DNA of 64,000 nt from Pyrus communis (lineage: Eukaryota > Streptophyta > Magnoliopsida > Rosales > Rosaceae), in the NCBI RefSeq assembly GCF_963583255.1, contig NC_084804.1:24679061-24743060 (forward strand). Direction: 5' to 3'. This document shows positions 33,028 to 46,407 of this stretch, piece by piece. The translations under genes and the position numbers were made by a program. Positions within the stretch are counted from its first letter, which is position 1. Each line of letters starts with the position of its first letter. The notes under the pieces were generated by a model. The model saw nothing but the letters and a program-made list of their open reading frames with translations, was not told where the DNA came from and ran no database searches.

Positions 33028-36000
33028 ATGACGCGGAGTTCTCAAACTGTGCATGCACATATCTTGGACTTTAACGACGATTTTGAATGTGATTTGAGAA
33101 GAAAGAGGAGGCATCCCGAACCTAGTGAACCTAGTGAAGCTAGTTCAAGTTCAGAGGCCGAATCTGAGTTTGAAAGTGTGGAAGAAGAAGTTATGGCAGC
33201 AGACAATCGGACCATTAAAGAGCTTTCGGCCTCGGGGTTGGCCAATGCCGCACCATTATGCATTCAATACCCCGCGGCTGCCCAAGGCAAGACCGATGAA
33301 TTCGAGTTGAAGTCAAGCTTGTTGCACCACATTCCGAAATACCATGGGCTTTCCATGGAAGATCCCAACAAGCATCTCAAGGAGTTCGAGGTTGTTTGTT
33401 CGAGCATGACACCCATAAATGTCGATGGGAACATTCTAATGATGAAAGCTTTTCCATTCTCTCTTGTGGAAAAGGCTAAGGATTGGCTTTATGAATTGGC
33501 ACCCGGGACCGTTACTTCTTGGGAGAGCATGAAGATAGCGTTCTTGGAGAAGTTCTTCCCTACTTCAAGAGTCATTCTCTTGAGGAAGAAAATTAGCGGA
33601 ATCCAACAAAGTCAAGGAGAATCTTTTCCGGCATACTACGAGCGTTTTAAAGCCCTTGTTGCATCATGTCCTCAACATCAAATGAAGGAGGAGCTTCTCC
33701 TTCAATATTTCTATGAGGGCCTTCTTCCCATTGAAAGGCAAATGCTCGATGCTTCGGCGGGAGGTGCATTGGTGGACAAAACTCCTATGTCGGCCAAGAC
33801 CCTAATTGCAAACCGTGCTCTAAATGCACAACAATATGAAGGACTTGGGCAAAGGGACCCCCCACGGCAACAAGTGAATGAGGTAAGTTCTCAATCCGAC
33901 CTTCAAACTCAATTAGCTAATCTTACTTCTATTGTGTCTCAGATGGCCGAAGGAATGAAGATACAAGGACCGATTGTATGTGGTGTATGTTCTATCCAAG
34001 GACACCCTTCGGAAAAATGCCCACAATTGATTGAGAATGGGGGATGGGAGAGTGCAAATGCCATTGGATTTCCGAGCCACAATCAACCAAGGAATGATCC
34101 ATATTCCAACACATACAATCCGGGTTGGAGAGACCATCCAAACTTCAAGTGGAGGGAACCTCAACAACCTCAACAACAAGGAGGCTTTAGACAACAACCC
34201 CCGGGGTTCTACACCAAGCCATTCGGCCCCAATCCAAACCAAGCACAACCTGCCCAAAACAATCAAGGTACGTCGTTGGGAAATGAAACACTTCTTAAAT
34301 TACTTACCAATTTGTCTCAGGGGCAAGAGGATCAAACCAAAGCCATGCAAAACCAAGACAAAAGGGTGGATCACTTGGAGAAACAAATTGGGCAGATTGC
34401 GGAATTTGTAGGACAATTCCGAGACAAAGGCAAGCTCCCTAGCTCAACCATTGTCAATCCAAGGGGAGGATTCGAATCTGCCAAGGCAATCATGTTAAGA
34501 AGTGGTAAGGAGGTCGAAACCACCCCAAGCACGTCCAAAACAAGTCAAGAAGAGGACGTGTTGCTGCAAGAAGAGGAGGAACAAGGAATAAAGGCCACGG
34601 CAAGGGTGAAAGAATCTTTGCCGCAGCCCCCTATTGTGCCAAAACCGTCCAACATGCCTAAGGTAAGTCCAAATTCGACTTTGTCAAGTTCTATTCCACT
34701 AAACGTGCCCTTTCCTAGCAGGTTTAGGCAATCAAAGAAGGAGGAGAGTGAAAAGGACATTTTGGAAACCTTTAGGAAAGTTCAAGTCAACATTCCGCTC
34801 CTTGATGCAATCAAGCAAGTCCCTAAGTATGCCAAGTTCTTAAAAGAGCTTTGCATCACTAGGAAGAGGATTTCGACCAAGGAAGTGGTGAAGGTAGGTG
34901 AGAATGTGTCCGCCATCTTGCAACGCAAACTACCTCCCAAATGCAAAGATCCGGGTAGTTTTACCATTCCTTGTGTCATTGGTAACACTAGATTTGAATC
35001 TGCCATGCTTGATTTAGGTGCTTCTATAAATGTTATGCCATATTCCATTTATGCATCTATGAACCTAGGAGTGTTGAAAAATGATGGTGTTATCATACAA
35101 TTGGCCGATAGATCTAATGCTTATCCAAAAGGAGTTTTGGAAGATGTTTTAGTGCAGGTTAATCATTTGATCTTTCCGGCGGATTTCTATGTTCTTGAGA
35201 TGGATGAATCGGATCATGCACCCTCGCTGCCCATTCTACTTGGAAGGCCATTCATGAAGACGGCCCGGACTAAGATTGACGTGTTTAATGGAACTTTGTC
35301 CATGGAATTTGATGGGGAAGTGGTTAATTTCAATCTTTCTGATTCCATTAAGTATCCTAGTGAAGATCATTCATGTTTCTCTATTGATATTGTTGACTCT
35401 TTGGCGCAGGGATATCTTGAAGATTTGAATGACGATGCACTTGAAAAGGTCATTACAAGAGGTGTAGAAGTCAAAACCAAGGAGGCAAGCTATATGCAAA
35501 CCCACGGCACACTTGAACTACCCTATGCCGTGCCTCCTAGTGAGGAATTCCTTGAAGTAGTTGCTGCCCTTGAGTCATTACCTAAACATGAGGGAAAGTT
35601 TCCTAACCGTGAGTCCATTCCCATTTCGACTAACAAATTGCTTCCATCCATAATTCAGGGACCTATTCTTGAACTCAAACCTTTACCAAGTCATTTGAAG
35701 TACATTTTCTTGGGGGAAAACGAGACACTACCTGCCATCATCTCTTCCTCCCTCACGGCACAAGAGGAGGAGAAATTAGTTCGTGTATTGAAGGAGTACA
35801 AATCTGCCCTAGGTTGGACATTGGCCGATATTAAAGGTATAAGCCCTACAACTTGTATGCATCACATATTTCTTGAGGAGGGGGCCAAACCAACTAGAGA
35901 GGCTCAACGCCGTCTTAACCCTCCGATGATGGAAGTTGTGAAAAAGGAGATAATTAAACTTCTAGATTGTGGAGTTATTTATCCTATCTCCGATAGTCGT

Positions 36001-38571
36001 TGGGTTTCACCTATCCAATGTGTGCCTAAGAAATCTGGGGTAACGGTTGTGGAGAATTCCGAGAATGAGCTTGTGCCTATGAGAATTCAAACCGGTTGGC
36101 GGGTATGCATTGATTATAGGAAGATAAATTCCACCACAAGGAAGGACCACTTCCCATTGCCGTTCCTAGATCAAATGTTGGAAAGGTTAGCAGGTCATTC
36201 CTTTTTTTGTTTTCTTGATGGTTATTCCGGTTATAACCAAATTGTCATTGCTCCGGATGATCAAGAAAAGACCACTTTTACTTGTCCCTTTGGAACGTTT
36301 GCATATCGACGCATGCCATTTGGCTTGTGTAATGCTCCTGCCACGTTTCAAAGGTGTATGGTAAGCATATTTTCTGATTATGTTGAGAAGATTATTGAGA
36401 TATTCATGGATGACTTTAGTGTTTTTGGTGATTCATTTGATCATTGTTTGGATAATCTCACTTTAATCTTGAAACGTTGTGTTGAAACAAATCTTGTTTT
36501 AAATTGGGAAAAATGTCACTTTATGGTTAAACAAGGTATTGTTTTAGGTCATATAATCTCTGAAAAAGGAATTGAAGTTGATAAGTCTAAAGTAGATCTT
36601 GTACGCTACTTACCCTCTCCTACTTCGGTTAGAGAGGTTCGTTCTTTTCTTGGTCATGCAGGATTCTATAGACGATTTATCAAGGACTTTTCCAAGATTG
36701 CACAACCCCTATGCCGCCTCCTCCAAAAAGATGTGTCTTTTGAGTTCAACGAGGCATGCGAGAAGTCATTCAAGCATCTCAAAGAGCTCCTAACCACGGC
36801 ACCCATCATAACTCCCCCGGATTGGTCCATTCCATTTGAATTGATGTGTGATGCCTCGGATTATGCACTTGGGGCTGTTTTGGGTCAAAGGAAAAATAAA
36901 CAGTCACATGTTATTTATTATGCTTCCCGCACTTTAAATGATGCTCAATTGAATTATTCTACAACCGAAAAAGAACTCTTGGCGGTTGTATTTGCTTTAG
37001 ATAAGTTTAGATCATATCTTCTTGGTACTAAAGTAATTGTTTTCACTGACCATGCAGCCTTGAAGTATCTTCTCACCAAAAAGGAGGCTAAGCCAAGACT
37101 CATTCGTTGGATGCTCCTACTTCAAGAGTTCGATCTTGAAATCCGAGACAAGAAAGGGTGTGAAAACGTGGTGGCTGACCACCTAAGTAGAATGGTGCGT
37201 GAGGAAGAGTCCACCCCCATTTTAGAAACGTTTCCGGATGAGCAACTTCTGTCCATTGAGGTAAGAACCCCTTGGTATGCCGATTTGGTCAATTTCTTGG
37301 TGTCTAAGCAAGTTCCTAGTACCCTAAACAAGTTCCAACGTGATAAACTTGTTCATGATGCACGTTTTTATGTTTGGGATGATCCATATTTATGGAAATT
37401 CTGCCCAGATCAGATTGTGCGTAGATGTGTGCCCGAATCTGAATTTAATTCCATTCTTACATTCTGCCATACTTATGCATGTGGGGGACATTTTGGCACC
37501 CAAAGGACAGCCCTAAAGGTGTTACAATCTGGATTTTATTGGCCTAATCTCTTTAAAGATGCTAAAATGTTTTGTTTAACATGCGATAAGTGTCAAAGAA
37601 CAGGTAACATAGGGCCTAAGGACCAAATGCCACAACAATCTCTCTCATTTGTGGAAATTTTTGATGTGTGGGGTATTGATTTCATGGGCCCCTTCCCTCC
37701 ATCTTTTGGTTTCACTTATATCTTGCTAGCCGTCGATTATGTTTCCAAATGGGTGGAAGCCAAAGCCACCCGTACTAACGATTCTAAGGTTGTTGCAGAT
37801 TTTGTGAAATCTAATATTTTTGCTAGGTTTGGGATGCCACGAGTTTTAATTAGTGATGGGGGTTCTCACTTTCGTAACCGCACCATTGAAGCTTTGCTCA
37901 AGAAGTACAACGTTACTCATAAGGTTTCCACACCTTATCACCCTCAAACTAATGGGCAAGCGGAGGTTTCAAATAGGGAGATCAAACAAGTCCTAGAGAA
38001 AACCGTGGGACCCTCAAGAAGAGATTGGAGTTTGCGCTTGGACGATGCATTGTGGGCCTATCGTACGGCTTACAAAACTCCCCTTGGCATGTCACCTTTT
38101 CGGCTTATATATGGTAAGCCATGTCATTTGCCCGTTGAGTTAGAGCACAAGGCACATTGGGCTGTGAAAACCTTCAATTTGGACATAGACGCTGCTGGAG
38201 TTCATAGGAAGCTCCAATTAGATGAACTTGAGGAGATTAGGAACGAGGCTTACGAGAATGCTCGCATCTACAAGGACAAGACAAAGGTTTATCATGATAA
38301 GATGCTTCGTACCAAAACGTTCTCCAAGGGGCAGAAAGTGTTGCTTTTTGATTCAAGACTTCGGTTATTCCCTGGTAAGTTACGTTCTAAATGGATTGGA
38401 CCTCTTGTTGTTACTAATGTTTTTCCTCATGGTGCAGTCCAAGTCCAAAGCTTAAAAAGTGGCCACGAGTTCAAGGTGAACGGACATAGATTGAAGCCAT
38501 ACTATGAGAACTTTGTGGAGCATGTCGTGGAGGAGACCCCACTCCATGCCGTGGGCTCCAATGGAGCATGA
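33028..38571 (+). CDS. gag-pol: Athila-type gag-pol copy 2, 1,847 aa, intact
   Basis: Uninterrupted frame from ATG at 33028 ([15 protein letters not shown]), 100 nt after the PBS, to TGA at 38569. Domains: acidic Ser/Glu-rich N-terminus (about 25-60); Gag capsid-like region (about 100-270); zinc knuckle C318, C321, H326, C331; Gln/Pro-rich linker; protease DLGAS with D662; RT with CIDYRK at 1027 and FMDD at 1126-1129; RNase H with D1275; integrase zinc domain from H1481, catalytic D1551, D1610, E1646 (35 residues between the last two); basic C-terminal tail. There is no chromodomain. Gag and pol share one frame. With near-identical flanking LTRs, a matching PBS and a polypurine tract, this copy has every part expected for autonomous transposition. 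Whether it is expressed cannot be seen. Confidence 0.95.
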   Translation: MTRSSQTVHAHILDFNDDFECDLRRKRRHPEPSEPSEASSSSEAESEFESVEEEVMAADNRTIKELSASGLANAAPLCIQYPAAAQGKTDEFELKSSLLHHIPKYHGLSMEDPNKHLKEFEVVCSSMTPINVDGNILMMKAFPFSLVEKAKDWLYELAPGTVTSWESMKIAFLEKFFPTSRVILLRKKISGIQQSQGESFPAYYERFKALVASCPQHQMKEELLLQYFYEGLLPIERQMLDASAGGALVDKTPMSAKTLIANRALNAQQYEGLGQRDPPRQQVNEVSSQSDLQTQLANLTSIVSQMAEGMKIQGPIVCGVCSIQGHPSEKCPQLIENGGWESANAIGFPSHNQPRNDPYSNTYNPGWRDHPNFKWREPQQPQQQGGFRQQPPGFYTKPFGPNPNQAQPAQNNQGTSLGNETLLKLLTNLSQGQEDQTKAMQNQDKRVDHLEKQIGQIAEFVGQFRDKGKLPSSTIVNPRGGFESAKAIMLRSGKEVETTPSTSKTSQEEDVLLQEEEEQGIKATARVKESLPQPPIVPKPSNMPKVSPNSTLSSSIPLNVPFPSRFRQSKKEESEKDILETFRKVQVNIPLLDAIKQVPKYAKFLKELCITRKRISTKEVVKVGENVSAILQRKLPPKCKDPGSFTIPCVIGNTRFESAMLDLGASINVMPYSIYASMNLGVLKNDGVIIQLADRSNAYPKGVLEDVLVQVNHLIFPADFYVLEMDESDHAPSLPILLGRPFMKTARTKIDVFNGTLSMEFDGEVVNFNLSDSIKYPSEDHSCFSIDIVDSLAQGYLEDLNDDALEKVITRGVEVKTKEASYMQTHGTLELPYAVPPSEEFLEVVAALESLPKHEGKFPNRESIPISTNKLLPSIIQGPILELKPLPSHLKYIFLGENETLPAIISSSLTAQEEEKLVRVLKEYKSALGWTLADIKGISPTTCMHHIFLEEGAKPTREAQRRLNPPMMEVVKKEIIKLLDCGVIYPISDSRWVSPIQCVPKKSGVTVVENSENELVPMRIQTGWRVCIDYRKINSTTRKDHFPLPFLDQMLERLAGHSFFCFLDGYSGYNQIVIAPDDQEKTTFTCPFGTFAYRRMPFGLCNAPATFQRCMVSIFSDYVEKIIEIFMDDFSVFGDSFDHCLDNLTLILKRCVETNLVLNWEKCHFMVKQGIVLGHIISEKGIEVDKSKVDLVRYLPSPTSVREVRSFLGHAGFYRRFIKDFSKIAQPLCRLLQKDVSFEFNEACEKSFKHLKELLTTAPIITPPDWSIPFELMCDASDYALGAVLGQRKNKQSHVIYYASRTLNDAQLNYSTTEKELLAVVFALDKFRSYLLGTKVIVFTDHAALKYLLTKKEAKPRLIRWMLLLQEFDLEIRDKKGCENVVADHLSRMVREEESTPILETFPDEQLLSIEVRTPWYADLVNFLVSKQVPSTLNKFQRDKLVHDARFYVWDDPYLWKFCPDQIVRRCVPESEFNSILTFCHTYACGGHFGTQRTALKVLQSGFYWPNLFKDAKMFCLTCDKCQRTGNIGPKDQMPQQSLSFVEIFDVWGIDFMGPFPPSFGFTYILLAVDYVSKWVEAKATRTNDSKVVADFVKSNIFARFGMPRVLISDGGSHFRNRTIEALLKKYNVTHKVSTPYHPQTNGQAEVSNREIKQVLEKTVGPSRRDWSLRLDDALWAYRTAYKTPLGMSPFRLIYGKPCHLPVELEHKAHWAVKTFNLDIDAAGVHRKLQLDELEEIRNEAYENARIYKDKTKVYHDKMLRTKTFSKGQKVLLFDSRLRLFPGKLRSKWIGPLVVTNVFPHGAVQVQSLKSGHEFKVNGHRLKPYYENFVEHVVEETPLHAVGSNGA

Positions 38572-39170
38572 ACGTGTCTTCGTCCGGCTGCAAGACGTTA
38601 AAGAAAGCGCTACTTGGGAGGCAACCCATGCAATTCAACAAAGGAAGCTCAAGGAATCACTCCAATTCCAGATTTGCGTTCCTAAACCCTTCACTTTGTT
38701 GTTTATTTCGAATCTGCCTATTTAGTTGTTTTACTTGCTGTTTGTGTGTTTCTTTGTGTTTTGTGTGATTTTATGCTTGAAACATTGAGGACAATGTTTG
38801 ATTTAAGTGTGGGGGGGTAACTAAGTGTTTTTGATGCAAATTCATGGGATTTTATCACCCTTTACTTATAGACTTGTTCCTTGCTGTTTTTAAGTGTTTT
38901 TAAGCAGTTTTGGTGTGTTTTAGTGTGTTTTGAAGTAAAAATCCGAAAATCACATAAAAATTTGAAAATTTTGTTTTAAAAACCCAAAAAGAGTTGTTTT
39001 CAAAGTGTTTTTGTGTGTTTGTTTTTGTTTTAGGGTACCTTCCAACACAATGATGAGGATTCGGTTTGTAATTACATGGCTGTTAAAGAGAGTGATTAAC
39101 ATGGATGAAAGTTTGATTTACTCTTTGTGTATGCTTGGTTGTGATTATAACTTATGACTTCACATGCAAT

Positions 39171-39213
<43 letters not shown>

Positions 39214-40476
39214 GTTTTTGTAACATGCTTGAAGGAAGGAACTCAAATTAACGCTACAACCTTGTGAGACTTGAGCCTAAACGTTTATTTGGAGAGTTAG
39301 AATCTGTGCATTTTTGTTTTCTAAGTCGTTGCATGATCTCATTATTCTTTGCTTGGTTACTACTTAGAGGCGTTTCATCATTTAGTTCCAAATGCTAGAA
39401 CTCATGCCCATTTCATTCAAAGCATGTTATTGATTTGCATAACACAGATTCAAGATGAAGTTGTGTAGTGACCACCACCTTAGCCATATTGCCGTGTATC
39501 CCATGTCATTTTATGTTTAAGTTAACCCACATTATCCTCACCTAGCCTAGATTAGGACCATCCACACCCTTGTTCTTAAAGCTTAGTAAAGCATGATTCA
39601 AATTGAATTTCTTTTGATTTATGTTGGCAGAAAACAAGTGTGGGGGAAGTGTTCTTGTGTGAGAATTTGTGTGCCATAGGCACGGCATGAAAGAAAAGAA
39701 AAAGAAAAAAAAAAAAAAAAAAGAGTTGAAAAGTTGTGAAAAAGAGTTCCAAAGTATTGTTTGTTGAAGTAAGGGTCCAAAACAATGAATTCGGCCCTAA
39801 GGAGTTGTCTAAGTCTTCCCCTTGTGTTTTAAAGTTAATTTCTGCAATCTAAATGAATTCTAAGTCTTAAGTACACTACTTTGCTTAATATTACTTGAAG
39901 AACGCTTGTTCTCCTTATCTTTTCTTTGTTAACCACTACCCCAAGCCCCGTTACAACCCTTGACTTCATTCTTGAGTGTTATGTGTTTCAATTTGTGGAG
40001 TTTGAATTTGGTATGAGCATATGGTCATTGGTTCTCGCATCTAAGTAGTAGCATTCCATTCATGAGATCATTTCTAAACATGCTTATTAACTCCATAAAT
40101 TGCGTTCTTTGTTATACGTATATGTGAGCATTCGTTTTCATATTTACATCAATCTTCTCACATATAACTAGTATAGGGTGTGTAGTTAGAAAATCTGAGT
40201 GAAGATTGAGTGCATATCTTGTAAGGATTGAGCAAATTCTCTAAGGCATGTTACTACATTCAAAACATTCTTTTAATCGATTAATTGTGAACTAGTAAGT
40301 GGTGACTATGATTAAGTATGTTCTCAATTGTAAAGATGACTCAAATCTGTGGGGATGATGATTTTTAACATGTCATGTACCATTGGAAATCCCTGAGGTG
40401 AACGTTGGAAGGTTTAGGTTATGTTTTGTTTCTTTGTTTTGCTCGAGGACTAGCAAAAGCTAAGTGTGGGGGAATT
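38572..40476 (+). other. 3' region of array copy 2
   Basis: Near-identical to 28780-30682; the only length difference I found is 2 nt in the long A run (39174-39210). Polypurine motifs lie near 38807, 39637 and 40462. No coding sequence is supported. Confidence 0.85.
40462..40476 (+). other. Polypurine tract, array copy 2
   Basis: AAGTGTGGGGGAATT directly before LTR 3. Confidence 0.88.
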
Positions 40477-42706
40477 TGATAGGAGCATATTTATGCGCCT
40501 TAGTTAGCTAGTTCTTATGCATTTATGTTGTGTTTTCTTACTTAATTTAGTGTTTAAAGTCATTTTCGTGTGTTTATAGGTTCATATGGCTAAGGATGCA
40601 AAAGGATGCCTTTCGGAGCCTTTTGGAGCAAATTAGAGATTGGAATGGATTGCATATGCTTAAAGCCAAGTAGATGGACGAAATTGAAGACCAAAGGAAT
40701 GAAAATGAAGAACAAAGAGTTCACATTCATCACCAACACAACCATGCATCCACACATTCTTTCCCCATCATTGCCGTGCAAAACACCATCATTGCACCAC
40801 AATCCCCTTTTGCCGTGGCCTTTCTCCATCAATTACAGTCACATTCCACATGCAACCTAGCTGTCAAAGCACATGCACTCCCATCCTTTACCATTGCAGC
40901 CACATGCACATTCCACTTCATCATTTCAGATTTCCACCATCAACAAAGAACCATTCATTAATCATTTACACTTTAAATAATCAACCCACATGCACCAATC
41001 AAACATAAACCCATTCACCACCAGAAAACAACCATGCCGTGGGTTCCCATTCCAGATTTCCAGCATTCCCTTTTATTTTCTGTCAAAACACATGCATTCC
41101 CACCCTTTAATCACATGCATTTCAGCCACATGCATCTCCCATCACCATTTCAGCTTTCCACCTAATTCCTAGTCATCATGTTCCCCCCATTTCACCTATA
41201 AATAAGCATGCATTGCAGCCACAAAACACACACTCTTCCATTTCAGAAAACCATCTCTCATACACATTCATTCACGCCAGAAATTCCTCCTCTCTCTCTA
41301 GCACTACCATACTTCACCATTCTTCATATTTTCTGCCCAAAAACACTCCTTGCCTTCCCCTACATCCATCCCTACCCTAAACACATCATTCTACATCATC
41401 CATAACCCCCAAAACTCACCAAAACCCCTTGTGCCGCAGCAACTAGAGGAGAAGAGGCCTAAACGTTCATACAATTCAAGATTGAGTTGTTGGAATTTTT
41501 AGGTGTACTTCGATTCTTGTTTTCAATGTTTACTTTGTTATTACTCTCTAAGTTTGTTGTAATCATGAGTGGCTAAACCCCTAATTAGTTAGGGGAAAGT
41601 TTGAAGCCATGAACATGTTTGAAATATGAATTGATTTCTTCCAATTGTGATTTGTTAAGTTGTGATTGTAATTCAATTATCATGTTTATTAAAAACTTGT
41701 TTTTGTATGTTGATTAGGGATGCATACTTAGTCTTCATGCATAAACTCGATGCTAGTTTATAAACGAGTTTCACCTAATCGTCACAAGTTTATAAACATG
41801 AGTAGTGAAGGTTGCTAGTCACAACCGCGTTAATTGAATTCTTGGCAAAAGTATCATGCATTCATAGTTACAATTGCCTCGTCAACACTTATAATTCTCA
41901 TAGAGCATAATGATCTCTCATTGTATCTCTTCTATGCATTCATGTTGAGAACCATCGGAGAATGATTTGAATTGTCGCATGCATCATCCAATTCAATAAC
42001 ATAAGGAAAATTTGAGAGTTAATTAGTGCATCACGGTTAACTTGGGGTGTTGAGCATCATAGATAATGAAAAGCAATTAGAGAATCGATTCATATATAAA
42101 TGTGTCATGTGTGGAGAATGGACCTCTAACTAATCCATCCATCATCTTGTTTCTCAAATCCGTTTATACAATCTGCCTAGTTTATTAACTTGTTTTATTT
42201 AATTTAATTTCGTCAAAACCTTAATCCCCCTTTACTTTAATGTCCAATTTAGTTAGAAATCAACTTAGTTTGTGCTTTTAAGTGTTTTGATTCATTTTAT
42301 TTCCCAATTTCGTCCAGATTCACCAAAGTGCTCAAAACTGCCCAGAAAGTGATTTTAAGGCAGTTTTGAGTGTTTTGGGTGATGTTTGAGTCTTTTGGTT
42401 TGTTTTAATGTTTTAAGTGTTTAGTTTTACATTCTTTGAGTTAGTTTAGTGTTTTATATTGTGTTTTTACGTTCTTGAGTCAAGTTATTACTTAATTTCG
42501 TCCAAATTTGTGTTTGTGCTCAAATCTGCCCAGAAAGTGGTTTTTAGGCAGATTTGAGTGTGTTTGTGTTCTTTTGAGTCTTTTGAGTCAATTTCACATT
42601 GATTAGCATCCCTAGTTAATCCCCGGTCTAGAACGATCCCTATTTGCTCATTTACTACAATTGTCATCCATAGGGTTAATTTGTGTGTTTAACTATTTTC
42701 GCATCA
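40477..42706 (+). repeat. LTR 3 of the array (2,230 bp)
   Basis: TGATAGGAGC to TTTTCGCATCA; TATAAATA at 41197-41204. Differences from LTR 2 noted by eye: G/A near 41906, T/C near 41955, one 9-bp insertion near 42368 and G/C near 42570. The subfamily word is at 41856, 41934 and (short form) 41979. The right flank is the interior of a minus-strand LTR. Confidence 0.92.
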
Positions 42707-44217
42707 ACCCCCTAGCTAAAGGGGGTTTAGTTCCTCATAACTTTGAAATCAAAGAAATCCCTAAACATTCCAACAACTCAAACTTGAATTGTATGAACGT
42801 TTAGGCACTCTTCTCTTCCATTCCTCATACGTACAAAACAAAGAGAATTAAATTTAAACTTTGAAATCAAAGAAACACCTAAACATTCCAACAACTCAAA
42901 CTTGAATTGTATGAACGTTTAGGCACTCTTTTCTTCCTCGTTGTTGTAGCACAAGGTCTAAGGTGAGCTTTGGGGATTATGTGAAGTAATTTGGAGGGAT
43001 GGGAAGTGGTTGGATAGTGGCTGCAATGGAAGAGAAAAACTGCACAGAAATGGAAGGATATGCACGGCAAAGGGGAAATGTTTGTGTTGTGAATTGTGTT
43101 GTGAATGGAATGGAGAGATGGAATGGGGAGTGAATCAATGAAATGAATGAAGTGTGTGTGGTTTATATAGGGAGAGAATGGGTGAGAATGTGGCTGCAAT
43201 GCATGTGAAAAACAGCTAGGAAAGTGGGTGGAAAGCTGGAATTGCACAAGGGGAATGCTGGAAAGTGGAAGGGATGCACGGCATGGATGTTTTGGTGCAT
43301 GTGTTGGCTGATTTGGTTGTTGGGAAAAACATGTGTTTGCATGTGAATGTTGTGAATGGCAGCTAGGGGAGGGAATATATGCATGTGGTGGCTGAATGAT
43401 GAAGAGAAGTTGCTGAAAAATCTAAGGGAAAGGCACGGCATTGAAGGTGTTTTTGTGTTGGAAATGCATGTGATTGCATGTGTTCAAGGATAGAATATGG
43501 CTTGGATGATTAATCCATGGGATAAACAGCTAGGGGGGGAACATATGCATGTTGGAGCATGAATTATATAATGAAAAGTGAATGATTAGTGCTCTAGTGT
43601 TAGGACAAAGGTGCAGTTGAAATGAAAAGGGAAATGCAAAGGGAGTTTGAAGGGAAGGCACGACACAATGTTGTTTTGGTTCTTGAAATGCAAGTGAATG
43701 CATGTGAGTGCAATATGAAAAGAATGACTAATTAATGTATGTAGGGTGCAGCTAGGTTGGAAAGGTGTGGATTGTGGCTGCAATTTAGGGAAAGGAAAGA
43801 GGTTTAATGCATAAATAAAAGGGCAAAGTGGCTGCAATGATGAAGACAAGCTGGAATTGATGTGGAAGGCACGGCAAAGGATGGTTTCTTGATGGTTTTG
43901 GGTTTGTGATGCATTATTTGATTGGGCTAGAGGTTTTGCATGGCTCAAAGGTTTGTTTGATTGGGCTAGGCCCTTTGTTTTATGTCCCAAAGAGCATACA
44001 AGGCCTTCAAATTCGTCCATCATCTTAGCTCCATGGATAAGCTATCCAATCCATGCCCAAAAATGCTCCAAATAGCCTCAAAATGCACTTTCTTGCTCCC
44101 TAAGCCCTTAGAACCTGAAAACACACAAAAGAAGCATAAAGGACTAAAATAACTAGAGAAACATAACGTAAATGCATGACAACAAGCCATTTAAGTCGCA
44201 TGAATATGCTCCTATCA
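42707..44217 (-). repeat. Minus-strand 3' LTR of element C, U5 part missing
   Basis: Begins in mid-LTR at ACCCCCTAGCTAAAGGGGG and ends CTCCTATCA followed by AATTCCCCCACACTT. Its first 700 bp match 18922-19626. TTTATATA lies at 43162-43169 and many TGCATG words occur upstream of it in element sense. The 122-145-aa frames in this span are low-complexity LTR sequence. Confidence 0.82.
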
Positions 44218-45871
44218 AATTCCCCCACACTTAGCTTTTGCTAGTCCTCGAGCAAAACAGAAAAATAAAACAAAACGAAACGAAACAAAGCAAACCAAAG
44301 ACAATCTTAAACCTTCCAACGTTTGCCTCAGGGATTTCCAAATCACATGACATGTTAAAAATCATCATTCCCATAGATTTTAGTCATCTTTACACTTAAG
44401 TACATTCTTAATCATAGTCACCACATACTAGTTCCCAATTAAGCATTTAAAACCATGTTTTGAATGTAGTAACATGCCTTAGAGAATTCCCTCAATTCCT
44501 CACTAGTTATGCACTCAATTTTCATTCAGATTTTCTGACTACACACCCTAAACTAGTTATATGTGAGAAGATTGATGTGAACATAAAAACGAACACTCAC
44601 ATATATGTATTTCAAAGGAAGCAATTTCTGGAGTTAATAAGCATGTTTAGATATGATCTCATGAATGGAATGCTACTACTTAGAATGAGAACCAGTGATT
44701 CCATAAGCTCAAACCCACTTTAAACTCCACATATTGAAACACATAACAATCAAGATAGAAGTCAAAGGGTTGTAACGGGGCTAGGGTATTGGCTAACAAT
44801 GAAAGGTGAAGGATAAACAAACATTCTTAAAGCAATAGTGAGCAAAGTATTGAATTAGGCACTTAGAATTCCCTTTAGAACGCAGAAGTCAACTTTGAAC
44901 ACCCAAGGGGAAGTCACAAAACTTAGGGCCATATTCAAACTTTTTGGGCCCTTTCTTCAACAATCACACTCGTGAGTTCATTCTTACTTATTTTCACTCC
45001 CCTTTTTTTTTTTCTTTTCTTCTTCTTTTTCTTTTGAATCTCAAAACATACATATAACCGTAAGAACAACTTTTACTCCCCCACACTCATTTTCTTGCAT
45101 AATGTAACTCAAAAGGAATTCATTTAAGTCATGCTCACTATACTTTAAGAACAAGGGTATAGGAAAGTCCTACTCTAGGCTAGGTAAGGGGTGCTGTGGT
45201 TAGCAAAGAAAATAGGCTAAACGAGGCTCAACGGGGTTAAAACTAATATATACGAAATATGGGAAGTAAGGCTATTTGGCTATGGTGGCAACTACACAAC
45301 TTCATCTTGATATATGTTATGCAATTCAATGTCATTCTTTGAATGAAACGGATATAAGTTCTAGCATTTAGTTCTATCATGATACAATTGCATTCTAAGT
45401 AGCAACCAAGCAAGAAATAATGAGATCATGCAACAACTTTAGAAAACAAAGAATCACAGAAAATAACTCTCCAAAGAAGGTAATGGCTCGAGTCTCATAG
45501 GGTTGTAGTGTTTGTTTGAGTTCCTTCCTTCAAGCATGTTACAAAAACGAATTTTTCTTTTATGATTGCATGTGAAGTCATACATTATAACCATAACCAA
45601 GCATATACCAAGAGTAAATCAAACTTTTCTCTATGTTAATAACTCTTTTTAACTGTCATGCAATTACAAACCAAATCCTTATCATTGTGTTGGAAGGTTC
45701 CCTAAGACACAAACACACAAAAACGACTCAAAACACTCTTTTTAGGCTTTTTTTTTTTTTAAAACATGTTTTCCAAATTTTATGTGATTTTCGGAGTTAT
45801 AAAAACAAAACATACTAAAACACTCTAAAACAACTTAAAAACACCTTAAAACAGCAAGGAACAACATTTGA
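44218..45871 (-). mobile_element. 3' region of element C, part 1 (left of the chromovirus)
   Basis: Collinear with 21546-23160. It starts with the LTR-adjacent polypurine tract in reverse complement and has CTCCCCCACACTCA near 45075 as the second motif. It is interrupted by the chromovirus within ACATTTGA; its last five bases, TTTGA, are the left TSD. No gene. Confidence 0.78.
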
Positions 45872-46407
45872 TGACACACCCCGACCGAGATCGGAGCGTG
45901 CTGGCCGTCACACAAAGGTGACGTAGCCATGTGCACGTGCGGAAGCTAAAGTAGTAATATAAAAGTATGAATAATTAAAAACTAGCATACAAGTACTAGA
46001 ATGAGTGCTAGTTAGTGCGATACAAATTCAGAGCAGGTCTATAGCAGTCCAAATAAAACGACAACAGTAGTACGCCCGAAGGCGACCCTACACTGTGGAG
46101 TGTCTGTCAGAACGCCGAAAAGCTCACAAGGGAAACCACCGCAACGGCTAAGCAACTAGAACCTGGAGGGGCGCAAAACAAAAGCGTGAGTGGGCAAAAA
46201 CAATTCTTTCTAAAACCATTTACAAAATACTTTCTAACCCCTCGCCGTAAAACCTGTATACTTCCCAGAAAATAAACATATATACGTATGTGTAAACATG
46301 CAAAACATGCTCAAGGGTATACCAATCATGCTCAAGATATGCCATACCACAATCTCAAAGTGATATGCAAGTGCTCAGGTATAACCATATCAATATCATG
46401 TAATCTG

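Larger units (their letters stand above)
15669..42706 (+). mobile_element. Plus-strand Athila-type array: LTR / gag-pol / LTR / gag-pol / LTR
   Basis: Three LTRs in one orientation (15669-17784, 30683-32903, 40477-42706) alternate with two internal regions. Internal region 1 starts with its own PBS and 15 gag codons, is broken by minus-strand DNA at 17954-23604, then continues from gag codon 124. Internal region 2 is complete. LTR 2 is at once the 3' LTR of copy 1 and the 5' LTR of copy 2. LTRs 2 and 3 are nearly identical; LTR 1 is clearly more diverged. The flanks GGCTC (left) and ACCCC (right) do not match. Such arrays usually arise by unequal LTR recombination; a collapsed or duplicated assembly is the main alternative. 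Confidence 0.85.
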
